From the NCBI GenBank assembly GCA_947650365.1, contig OX393552.1, positions 24,463,444 to 24,527,443 of the forward strand: 64,000 bases of DNA. Direction: 5' to 3'. The notes beneath the pieces were generated by a model. The model made no database searches. It was not told the DNA's origin and worked only from the letters and a program-made list of their open reading frames with translations. A program made the translations under genes and the position numbers. This document shows positions 35,001 to 45,063 of the stretch, piece after piece; positions within the stretch are counted from its first letter, which is position 1, and each line of letters starts with the position of its first letter. The stretch comes from Chamaelirium japonicum (lineage: Eukaryota > Streptophyta > Magnoliopsida > Liliales > Melanthiaceae).

Positions 35001-38000
35001 GCTAACACGCTAACTTATGAATTTTCAACGCTTAGACTCTAAATTAGACAATCGGAGGGTAAATTCTTAAAATATGTACTTAAAACTTTCTCGCAAATTC
35101 GAAATACGAAAAAATATCCAAGTATGAATTATCGGATGCAATCCAATGACGATCCGATCGAATCCAAACCAATTTCAAATCTGAAACATGCCAACTTATG
35201 ATTTGTCAACGTTTAGACTCTAAATTGGTCAATCGGAGGGTAAATTCTTAAAATATCTAATTAGAACTTGCTTGCAAGTTCAAAATATAAAAAAATTCCA
35301 AGTATGAATTATCGGATGCGATCTGATGCCGATCCGATCGAATCCAAACCAATTTCAAATCCGAAATATGCTAACTTATGATTTTTTAACGCTTAGACTC
35401 TAAATTGGTCAATCGGAGGGTAAATTCTTTAAATATCTAATTAGAACTTGCTCGCAAGTCCGAAATATGTAAAAACATCCAAGTACAAATTATCGGATGC
35501 GATCCGATGATGATCTGATCGAATCCAAATCAATTTCAAATCCGAAACACGCTAACTTATGATTTTCCAACGCTTAAACTCTAAATTAGACAGTCGGAGG
35601 GTAAATTCTTAAAATATCTAATTAGAACTTGCTCGCAAGTCTAAAATACGAAAAAACATCCAAATACGAATTATCAAATGCGATCCAATGATGATCCAAT
35701 CGAATCCAAACCAATTTTAAATCTGAAACACACTAACTTATGATTTTTCAGCGCTTAGACTCTAAATTGGTCAATCGAAGGGTAAATTCTTAAAATATCT
35801 AATTAGAACTTGTTAGCAAGTCTGAAATATGAAAAAAAAATAATCCAAGTATGAATTACCGGATGCGATCCGATGATGATCCGATCAAATCTAAACTATT
35901 TTCAAATCCAAAACATGCTAACTTATGATTTTTCAACACTTAGACTTTAAATTGATCAATTGGAGGGTAAATTCTTAAAATATCTAATTAGAACTTGCTC
36001 GCAAGTCTAAAATACGAAAAAACATCCAAGTACGAATTATCGGATACGATCCGATGACGATTCGATCGAATCCAAACCAATTTTAAATCTGAAACACGCT
36101 AACTTATGATTTTTTAATGCTTAGACTCTAAATTGGTCAATCAGAGGGTAATTCTAAAAATATCTAATTAGAACTTGCTCGCAAGTTCGAAATACGAAAA
36201 AAATCTAAGTACAAATTATCGGATGCGATTCGATGACGATCCGATCGAATCTTATCCAATTTTAAATCCGAAACACGCTAAATAATGATTTTTCAATGCT
36301 TAGTCGCTAAATTGGTCAATCGGGGGGTAAATTTTTTAAATATCTAAATAGAACTTGCTCGCAAGTCCAAAATACAAAAAAACATCTAAGTACGAATTAT
36401 CAGATGCGATCCGATGACGATCCGATCGAATCCAAACCAATTGCAAATCCGAAACACGCTAACTTATGATTTTTCAACGCTTAAGACTCTAAATTGGTCA
36501 ATCGGAGTGTCAATTCTCAAAATATCTAATTAGAACTTGCTCGTAAGTCCGAAGTACGAAAAAAAATCAAAGTACAAATTATCGGATGCGATCCGATGAC
36601 GATCCAATCGAATCCAAACCAATTTCAAATCCAAAACATGCAAACTTATGATTTTCAACGCTTAGACTCTAAATTGATTAATCGAAGGATAAATTCTTAA
36701 AATATCTAATTAGAACTTGCTCACAAATCCGAAATACGAAAAAACATCTAAGTACGAATTATCGGATGCAATCCGATGAAGATACGATCAAATCCAAACC
36801 AATCTCAAATCTGAAACACGCTAACTTATGATTTTTCAACGATTAGACTCTTAATTGGTCAATCGGAGGGTAAATTCTTAAAATAACTAATTAGAACTTG
36901 CTCGTAAGTCCTAAATATAAAAAAAACATCTAAGTACAAATTATCAAATGGGATCTGATGACGATCCGATCGAATCCAAACCAATTTCAAATCCGAATTA
37001 CTCTAACTTATGATTTTTCAATGCTTAGACTCTAAATTGGTCAATCGGATGATAAATTCTTAAAATATCTAATTAGAACTTGCTCGCAAGTTCGAAATAT
37101 AAAAAAAATATAAGTATAAATTATTGGATGCGATCCGATGATGATCTGGTCGAATCCAAACTAATTTCAAATTCGAAACACGCTAACTTATGATATTTCA
37201 ACACTTAGACTCTAAATTGGTCAATCGGAGGGTAAATTCTTAAAATATCTAATTAGAACTTGCTCACAAGTTCGAAATATAAAAAAATCTAAGTACAAAT
37301 TATCGGATGCGATTCGATGATGATCTGATTGAATCCAAACCAATTTCAAATCCAAAACACGCTAACTTATGATTTTTCAACGCTTAGACTCTAAATTGAT
37401 CAATCAGAGGGTAAATTCTTAAAATATCTAATTAGAACTTGCTCGCAAGTTCGAAATATAAAAAAACATCCAAGTATGAATTATCGAATGCGATCTGATG
37501 ATGATCCGATTAAATCCAAACTAATTTTAAATCCGAAACACGCAAACTTATGATTTTTTAACACTTAGACTCTAAATTGGTCAATCGGAGGGTAAATTCT
37601 TAAAATATCTAATTAGAACTTGCTCGTAAGTCCGAAATACGAAAAAAATCCAAGTACAAATTATCGGATACGATCCGATGATGATCCGATCCAATCCAAA
37701 CCAATTTTAAATCTGAAACACGCTAACTTATGATTTTTCAACGCTTAGACTCTAAATTGGTCAATTGGAGGGTAAATTCCTAAAATATCTAATTAGAACT
37801 TACTCGTAAGTCCGAGTTAGGAAAAAACATCCAAGTATGAATTATCGGATGCAATCTGATAATGATTCGATCAAATCCAAACCAATTTCAAATCCAAAAC
37901 ACGTTAACTTATGATTTTTCAACGCTTAGACTCTAAATTGGTTAATCGGATGGTAAATTCTTAAAATATCTAATTAGAACTTGCTTGCAAGTTCGAAATA

Positions 38001-38299
38001 TGAAAAAAAATCCAAGTATGAATTATCGGATGCAATCCTATGACGATCCGATCGAATCCAAACCAATTTCAAATCTGAAACACGCTAATTTATGCTTTTT
38101 CAACGCTTAGACTCTAAATTGGTCAATCGAAGGGTAAATTCTTAAAATATCTAATTAGAACTTGCTCGCAAGTCCGAAATACGAAAAAACATCCAAGTAC
38201 GAATTATCAGATATGATCCGATGACGATCCGATCGAATCCAAACCAATTTTAAATTCGAAACACGCTAACTTATGATTTTTCAACGCTTAGACTTTAAA
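35001..38299. repeat. About 181-bp satellite-like tandem array, 18 units, inside the CACTA element
   Basis: The marker CTAACTTATGATTTTTCAAC recurs at about 35009, 35190, 35370, 35550, and so on to 38268, on average every 181 bp. Each unit contains TTAGACTCTAAATTGGTCAA, GGTAAATTCTTAAAATATC, TAGAACTTGCTCGCAAGTC, AATTATCGGATGCGATCCG and GAATCCAAACCAATTTCAA. Units differ by several percent, mostly transitions. The array sits just after the coiled-coil exon of the second CACTA gene. No ORF. Confidence 0.93.
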
Positions 38300-38718
38300 T
38301 TATAGATATAAACGATTTTTTTATATCTATATATATATATATATATCCTATTTTTTTAACAAATACATGTTAATTGCAGTATGTGCAGCATCAAGGGAAG
38401 AGGGCACCAGCGTTGGTACCGGGCGGCGTGGGGTGGTTGAGCTAGGGCACGCAGCTTCCCTCAGTTTTGGATTGTGTAAAAATAATTTTGTGATTAATAT
38501 GTGGTAATTTTTTTGTCTTGTCTATGATTGGCTGGTATTGTGGTAATATTTGGTAATTTATGGTAATATTTGATAAATTATGGTAATATTTGATTTAGTC
38601 AATTATGGTAATATTTATGATAATATTGTGGTAATATTTGAATATATTATGGTATTGTTGTAAATCATAGCAATTAAATAACTAAATATTTTAGTAATTT
38701 TTTTAAAAAAATTCAAGT
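38300..38718. other. AT-rich CACTA 3' region with possible last exon of the second gene
   Basis: After (AT)n at 38330-38346, an acceptor-like TTAATTGCAG (to 38379) is followed by a GC-richer 60 bp ending in TAG near 38447. It may be a last exon or 3' UTR. The rest is TGGTAATATT-type low-complexity sequence. Confidence 0.35.
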
Positions 38719-39137
38719 TTTATTACCGACGGATATTATATTTTCCGTCGGTAATAATCTATTATTTTTTTAAAAAAATATTTATATATTGCCGACATAA
38801 CTTAACTATCCGTCGGTAATAAACTTCTTTTTGCTGACAATATTAAATTTAACCGTCGGTAAAACTCTAATATATTTTAATTAAATATTTATACATTGCC
38901 GACGGACAGTAATAATCTATCGGTAATATACTTATATATTACCGACGACCAACAACTATCCGTCAGTATTAATGTTTAATACTGACGGATATTTATCCAT
39001 CGCTGTTTTTTTTCCGATGCATTTTTTTCAATAGCCTAGCGACGGAAATTCGTTCCGTCACCATAAAGCATTACCGACAGAAATGCAATATTACCGACGG
39101 ATATATTCCGTCGGTAAAAAATGTTTTTTTTGTAGTG
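38719..39137. repeat. Right subterminal repeats of the CACTA element
   Basis: Same ACCGACGG / CCGTCGGTAA motifs in both orientations, ending in TGTAGTG. Confidence 0.88.
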
Positions 39138-39776
39138 ACGATCGACTACGTGAACCGACTATCAAGGATGCCAAGGTCTAGCAAGAGCTGAGAGAGATGT
39201 GAAGATCGAGCAAACGATGCCAAGCCCCCTAGCCGAGAAAGCGTGAAGCACGGAAGGGACAAACGCAAAGGCAAAAACACTAGACCTCTCAAGAAACCCG
39301 AAACCTTGAAAAGACCTCTGTCCTGGGCAAGCCCTCCAGATCTCTAGCATGAAGTAATATAGAGACGCGGATCAAAGAAACCCTCCAAAGAATCTCTTCC
39401 ATAATTTTCTGATCAAATCTTTGACTCACCCGACTCACCACCCCCAAGTCCCCGGATCACAGCTCCGTAATCTTCGTGTGCGCAATAAAGATGATCAATA
39501 TATTTTTTACACGTATACAAATTTCTAGCACGCCCGGTAGGACATCCGTTCGTTTAAAGGAGTTACCTTAAGTTTCGCCATGGTGTGGACGAATGACGAT
39601 ACGTTTGTTCCAAGCCCATTACCTATCATCGAGTCTCCACTACTCCGACATAGTGATCTAGAAAACCCAGAAGATGATGTTCCCCAGGTAGTATGCATCT
39701 ACACTCAGTGTACTCAAACTTTTGTAGATGTCTTTGTGCCAGAAACTATGGTCGAAGATGCTCGTCGAAGTACCGA

Positions 39777-41165
39777 TCGCCTTTGCCTATAAATAGAAGG
39801 GTATAGGGATGGAATCAAAGGTCGAAAAGTGGAGGCTCAAAGTTAGAGACATGGAGGCTCTGATGACAATGAGAGTCCAACGCTTGAGGTAAAGACCAAA
39901 GTTGGAGAAGAGGCCGGCTCTGAAGACGAGGAGGCTCCAACACTCAATGACCCAAGGCTTCACGAGGCAAGAGCAAGTGCATCCCGAAGAAACGTCTTAA
40001 CCTACACAAGTCCTCATCAACGTGAATGCCTTGCACGAGAAGATCAAAGTTTTAACTCCTTGCACAAAGAAGAAAGCTTGGAAAAGAAGACACGGAGTCG
40101 GCATCACCCTAGCGTCTCCAATAATTTTCATCAACTCTGAAGATACCAAAAGCAAAAGCCGAAGAAGAAGATCAAAGTCGGCATCACCCCATCGTCTTCA
40201 ACAAAGCTTCAACTCCTCACACGAAGAAGAAAGCTTAAAGAAGAAGGACCGAAATCAGTGCTACATCTGTCGTCTTCAATAAAAGTCAACACCACAATCA
40301 TCGCATGGATATCAGTTCTACACTCACCATCTTTATTAACAAAAGTCGATGCTACAACCGTCGCACGAAGATCAGTGCTACTTCCGTCGTCTTCAAAAGA
40401 AATATTTGACTCTGAAAACACCAAAGAAACCCGAAGAAGAAAATAAGCCAAAGCCAACGCCACAACCGTTGTTGCCAAAGTTCCGTTCATAAAAGTAGAA
40501 AACCAAAAGAATAAAAAAGTCTTAAAGACGTCGCCATCGCCGTTCATAAGATCAATTCGAAGTAAAGCACCGGTAAAGCCCGCGCCAAAGCAACACATGT
40601 ACCCAAGCCAATGAACTACGACGAACACGAGCAAAAGCAACACAATTTCTAGCCGATACGACGTGAAGTTCGAAAGAACTAAAGCACCACAAATCTCCCG
40701 TCTACGTTCAAGCGCAAGCACCGAAAAAGCCAGAGCCACATCAAAGCCGATGCCAAAAGCACGATCGATGTTGCGAATTGACGATCAAGGACGCCAAGGT
40801 CTAGCAAGAGCCAAGAAAGATGCGAAGATTGAACAAACGACGTCAAAAGCCCCCTAGCCGAGAAAGTGCGAAGCACGAAAGGGACTAACGCAAAGGTAAA
40901 AACACTCGACCTCTCAAAAAAATCAAAACCTTGTAAAGATCTCTGTCCTGGGTAACCCCTCCAGAGCTCTCGCACGAAATAACGTGGAGATGCGGATCAA
41001 TGGGACCCTCCAGAGGATCTCTCCCATAATCTCCTAATCAAATTTTCGCCGCACCCAGCTCACCCCCCCCCCCCCCCCCCCCCCCCCTCCCGAGCCCCCG
41101 GGTCACGGTTCTATAATCTTCGTGTGCGCAATAAAGACGACCCGTATCTTTTTTCCGTGCATACA
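39777..41165 (+). repeat. Right LTR (U3-deleted) of the gypsy-type element
   Basis: Aligns with 20221-21237 plus 39141-39519 of the left LTR. At 40756-40770 it preserves the uninterrupted sequence AAAGCACGATCGATG, where the left copy carries the CACTA insertion. It ends ...GTGCATACA. Confidence 0.8.
41063..41087. repeat. Poly(C) tract, about 25 bp
   Basis: Uninterrupted C run inside the right LTR. The left LTR has only short C runs at the matching place, so the tract expanded after insertion. Confidence 0.9.
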
Positions 41166-41572
41166 ATAACTTCACCCTGAGATGTAGTTTCTTTACTTTA
41201 TTGCTTTGAATACAAACATGCCCTTATGATTAAGTGCTGGACTTCTAAATATAGGTTAAGTAGGTCGCAGTTCGCTTCTTTCTTTCTTTTTTTCTTTTCC
41301 TTTTTTTTTTCTTTAACCCCTCGGCATCTCATCTGATTAATGGTTAAGACAACCCCCTATCATTCAATGCAGGCAGGATTCTATCCCAGGTCTATTGTAC
41401 ATGAAGAGACTTTACCGGCTAACCTAGCAGGCACCCATTTTTTTCCATTCTGTGTCTACTTTTGGGGTTTACTAGTAATAACCATTTTATTATTTTATTA
41501 TGTTTTGGTTCTTCAAGGGGAGGTTACAATTGGACCTCCAGGAGGTGCCACATGCCAGCACAAGCAGAGAGA

Positions 41573-41597
41573 GGGGGGGGGGGGGGGGGGGGGGGGG
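41573..41597. repeat. Poly(G) tract, about 25 bp
   Basis: Uninterrupted G run. ORFs crossing it encode poly-Gly/Pro and are artefacts. Confidence 0.9.
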
Positions 41598-41813
41598 TAG
41601 AGACCGCACACCGGCGGGTAGGCAGACGCACACCAGCGCACAACAAGGCCGTCGACCAGGTGGGGGAACACCGGCGAACATCAACACCCAAGAAAAAGAA
41701 AAAAAAACCTAAAAAATCCAAAATAAAAGGGAAAAGAAACCATTAGAGTCGATCTCGGTGGAGATCACACCACAGCCAGAAAAAAAAAAAAAAAAACAAG
41801 TGACCACCACCGC

Positions 41814-41816
<3 letters not shown>

Positions 41817-41884
<68 letters not shown>

Positions 41885-41898
41885 CGCGCGCGCGCGCG
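41817..41898. repeat. (CT)n-(TG)n-(CG)n compound microsatellite
   Basis: About 28 CT units run straight into TG units and then about eight CG units. The CG/TG part alternates purine and pyrimidine for more than 20 bp. Confidence 0.93.
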
Positions 41899-42300
41899 GG
41901 GACGATTTAGAACCATAGGCTAATGTCTCCAGGGTCCAGCATAGCACCATCCATATCCATGCAACCATATCGTGAGCATAATAATTAGGCACATTTCTCA
42001 CATCATCCTATTCGACAAAGTTTTTTTTTTTTTTTGAGTATATTACAATTTAACCCCCTGAAGCTTGGGGAGAGTCACAAATGTGCCCCTGCATTTTTTT
42101 TTTTTTTTCCGCAACACTATCACGTACTCCTGTAATTTCAATACGTTAGCGCAGTCACTTGCTCGTGAAGGCCTCATGAGGGGGTGCAAGTAATATGTTT
42201 TTCAAACTTTAGACGTGTAAGTGTTACAAAAAAACTATAGGGACATAATTGTAACTGCTCCAAACTTTAGGAGTTCAAACTATATTTTTATCTTGGGGGA
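41899..42300. other. Intergenic, with a short MITE-like palindromic stretch
   Basis: 42030-42300 has weakly complementary ends (TTTAACCCCCTGAAGCTTGG and CCAAACTTTAGGAGTTCAAA), like a decayed MITE. No gene seen. Confidence 0.35.
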
Positions 42301-42304
42301 CTTA

Positions 42305-43060
42305 GCGAGAGGTCTCTGACGAGCAAGCAGCTTAAGGGGAAGGACATACAACAAGAAGGTGTTGCACCAGGTCCCTCCGGAAATGAATGCAGCTGTAAAA
42401 AGTCCCATATGTGACTTTTATCCCCATTTAATGACTAAATTGCCTCTTAGTGTGCATGTCCCTCCATCCTTGTCACTTTAGAGCTTAACCCACAGATTGG
42501 ATATAGTGATTTCACTGTAGCAAAATTTTTTTAAAAAAATCTGGATTAAAAATTGCATCAGTGAAATCAATGTGGCAATTGTTACTCAATTCGATAATAA
42601 AGAGTAACAATTGTAGACTGTTACTCTTTATTATCGAATTGAGTAACAATGGTTTCACTGTAGCAAATTTTTGTTGAGAAATCTTGATAAAATATTTTTT
42701 GCTACAGTGAAATCATTGTAACAATTGTTACTCACTTTGATAATAAAGAGCAACAATTGCTACAGTGATAGCAAAGAGTAACAATTGCTACAGTGATTTC
42801 ACTGTAACAAAAAAAAAAATTATCAAATCTTTTAAATTGTTTTTGCTACAATGAAATCACTGTATCAAATGTTACTCTATATTACCGGAATATTACTCTT
42901 CAAGTGGTTTCATTGTACAGCTATGAGTTGGGGTAAAATGGTTATTTTCCAAACGGTCAAAGGGAAAAATGAATTTTTTCCAAATGGGAGGACCTGGTGC
43001 AAAGGCATCTTGTTGTCGGTCCTTATCACTATAGTGATATGTTGTCAGGGACCTTACGCA
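42305..43060. mobile_element. Fold-back element with about 70-bp inverted ends and GCTACAGTG palindrome core
   Basis: The left end AGGTCTCTGACGAGC...GGTGTTGCACCAGGTCC pairs with the right end, which read backwards gives AGGTCCCTGACAACA...GCCTTTGCACCAGGTCC. The core (42490-42870) is filled with CACTGTAGCAA / TTGCTACAGTG palindromes and TTACTC(A/T)... motifs shared with 17150-18460. A related element lies at about 61690-62305. No coding sequence. Confidence 0.6.
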
Positions 43061-43373
43061 CATTACCCCTTTTTATTTTTTGGGGTAATGTGCTTAGGTC
43101 CTTGACAAGAGATCGGTTTGAACTAAAGGACTGGCAATGTTTCGGTTTAGTGAATAGTCTCTCCGAAACAACTTTAATCTCACTACTTGTTTTACCCCTA
43201 CATATGGTTGTATAGAAAATTATATAGAATCCAGATGTTGACACAAGTCACTGTAGTAATTTCGGACTGCTACAGTATGTCGAACTACTATATTGTTTTG
43301 GTCTGTTACATTGATTTCAGTTTGCTACAGTTACTTCGGTTAGGTTTAGGTTCACTGTTTGTTGAGATGGTCA

Positions 43374-43840
43374 TGCCTCACACAGGTGAGTCCCACATCG
43401 GTAATGGGAGCGGGCGATGGGACGTTTATATACCCACCTTGGACCTCCCCTTAAAAGATGGTTTTGTGAGGAGGCAGGTATCCAAGGGTCTAGGTTTCGT
43501 GACATGGTATCAGAGTAGACCTGCTCTGGGAGCTCCTCCCAATAGTGCCTTGCCAATGCTCATGACTCACACGGGTTAGTCCCATATCGGTAATGGGAGC
43601 GGGTGATGGGCCGTTTATATATCCGCCTTGGACCTCTCCTTACAAGCCGGTTTTGTGAGGAGGCAGGTATCCAAAGGTCTGGGGTGGTACGTGACATGGT
43701 ATCAGAGCCGAGGCCTGCCCCGCATCTCCCGAGTGTGCCTTGCCATGCGTGTGACGTGTGAGGGGGGTGTGAGATGTTCCACCGTGACATTAGTCCCACA
43801 TCGGTTTGGGAGCGGGGGCAGGGCACTTCATATGAAATTA
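43374..43840 (+). mobile_element. TRIM retroelement in tandem (LTR-internal-LTR-internal-partial LTR)
   Basis: LTRs 43374-43504 and 43563-43696 share CACATCGGTAATGGGAGCGG, CCTTGGACCTC and GTTTTGTGAGGAGGCAGGTA. Each is followed directly by TGGTATCAGAG, a tRNA-iMet site. After the second internal part, a purine tract (GTGAGGGGGGTGTGAG) leads to a partial third LTR (about 43785-43840). No coding sequence. The outer duplication is not resolved. Confidence 0.72.
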
Positions 43841-44302
43841 GAGTTAGGGTTCACTATATAGGGTATAGATTTAGGGTTAGGGTTGGTTGGTTGGATGGAT
43901 AATAGAATGCTGTCAATGAAGGGACTTGTTGTCATTGCATCTTATGGGGAGGGACCTGATGCAAAAGTATCTTGTTCTCTATCCTTTTCACGAAACTCTA
44001 ACAATAAGCGCCCCCCCCCCCCCCCCCCAGGAATTTCACGGTCGGTACATTGTCCGTTTAGTGCTTAGAGCACCAAAAAGACCAAGGTTCAAATCATACA
44101 TTGCCTGTAATATTGTCACATGGGTGCAGATAAACCAACCATAAAGGCGAGAGGTAAATCCACCACAAAGGCAAGAGTTAAGCCTTCAACAAAGAGGGAC
44201 AAGAGTTTTGACACCGGGATGCGATCTCGATTGTTATTTCAGAGAGCACTGTGATGCACTATTGTAGTGTGTTTTAGGACCCTTAACCTTAGGATATCAA
44301 AT

Positions 44303-44510
44303 AGGGCAATGTTATTCATCCCGAAGGTTTTACCAATTTCTTTAAACCCAATGGCGTGCTTCCAATCGCAACTTCCCTTTGCCTACGGTCGGAGATGAGT
44401 GCAATACACCAGTCGGGTCTGGGTGCAACAGACGGCTATGACTGCAACACATCATTATGTTTAGAGAAATCGATAAAAACATTCGAGGCAAATAGTATTT
44501 TCCTATCAAA
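44303..44510. mobile_element. MITE copy, same family as 18972-19152
   Basis: Begins GGCAATGTTATTCATCCCGAAGG and ends AGGCAAATAGTATTTTCC. The core GAGATGAGTGCAATACACC resembles the MITE remnant at 52150. Confidence 0.5.
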
Positions 44511-44604
44511 TACACTCAACACGCTAACATCACATTGATTACATCATTAAAAAAAAGAGAAAGGGTAGTAGCCCGTACTATACATTATACATGTACATCT
44601 ACCA

Positions 44605-44976
44605 TCATTCCTCAAAATCCAAGGGCTTGAAATGCTTGCCATCTAGAAGATAGGAGCCGATCGCAAGGCGAACCGCCCATACGTCTTTAGGCTTCCTTGC
44701 TATAATCCTGCAACATCAATAATGCCACAATTTAGTTGTTCTTCTCCAAGATTATAATCTTTCAACAAGAAATTGCTAGCAAGCCAACATTGTTCCACAA
44801 AAATAGGCTTGATTATGGAACACAAATCTTCATGAAATTCCAGATTGTGAGGGGGAGCTATCCACTTCGGCCACACACCAAGATTTGAGAATTCGTGTTC
44901 GGTACTCTGACTGCGCAAAAAGTGAACCAGTTCGCATTCGGGTTTGACCCTTTTGACCAAATCTCAATAATCATAA

Positions 44977-45063
<87 letters not shown>

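Larger units (their letters stand above)
21238..39137 (+). mobile_element. CACTA (En/Spm) DNA transposon, 17.9 kb, non-autonomous by decay
   Basis: Begins CACTACAAAAAAAGG and ends with its inverse (TTTTTTTTGTAGTG). The 3-bp duplication ACG lies at 21235-21237 and 39138-39140. The right LTR of the host element gives the empty site with a single ACG (40761-40763). Both ends carry clustered ACCGACGG/CCGTCGGT motifs, the usual subterminal transposase-binding arrangement. Inside are a decayed TNP2 transposase, a broken TNPA/Ptta-like gene, nested Cassandra elements and a 181-bp satellite array. The ends are intact, so it could still be moved by an autonomous relative. Confidence 0.95.
19661..41165 (+). 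mobile_element. Truncated LTR retrotransposon (probably Ty3/gypsy), split by a CACTA element
   Basis: The left LTR runs from TG at 19661 to CA at 39519 once the CACTA (21238-39137) is removed, about 1956 bp. The right LTR, 39777-41165, lacks most of U3. Shared landmarks are the TATA-like CTATAAATAG (20230 and 39787), the long GAAGAAGAAAGCTTGG-rich body and the ends CGTGTGCGCAATAAAGA. The left LTR is followed by TTTCTAGCACGCCCGGTAGG, which resembles primer-site regions of gypsy elements. Only about 257 bp of internal DNA remain (39520-39776). Flanks ATAAT (19656-19660) and ATAAC (41166-41170) could be a duplication with one change. The left border rests on that and on TG, so it is less certain than the right one. 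Confidence 0.75.

Noticed and set aside
44700-44960. Minus-strand 86-codon ORF just before CRR42-like exon 2
   Set aside because: It overlaps exon 2 by only a few bases in another frame, lies in the intron, and has no recognised motif.
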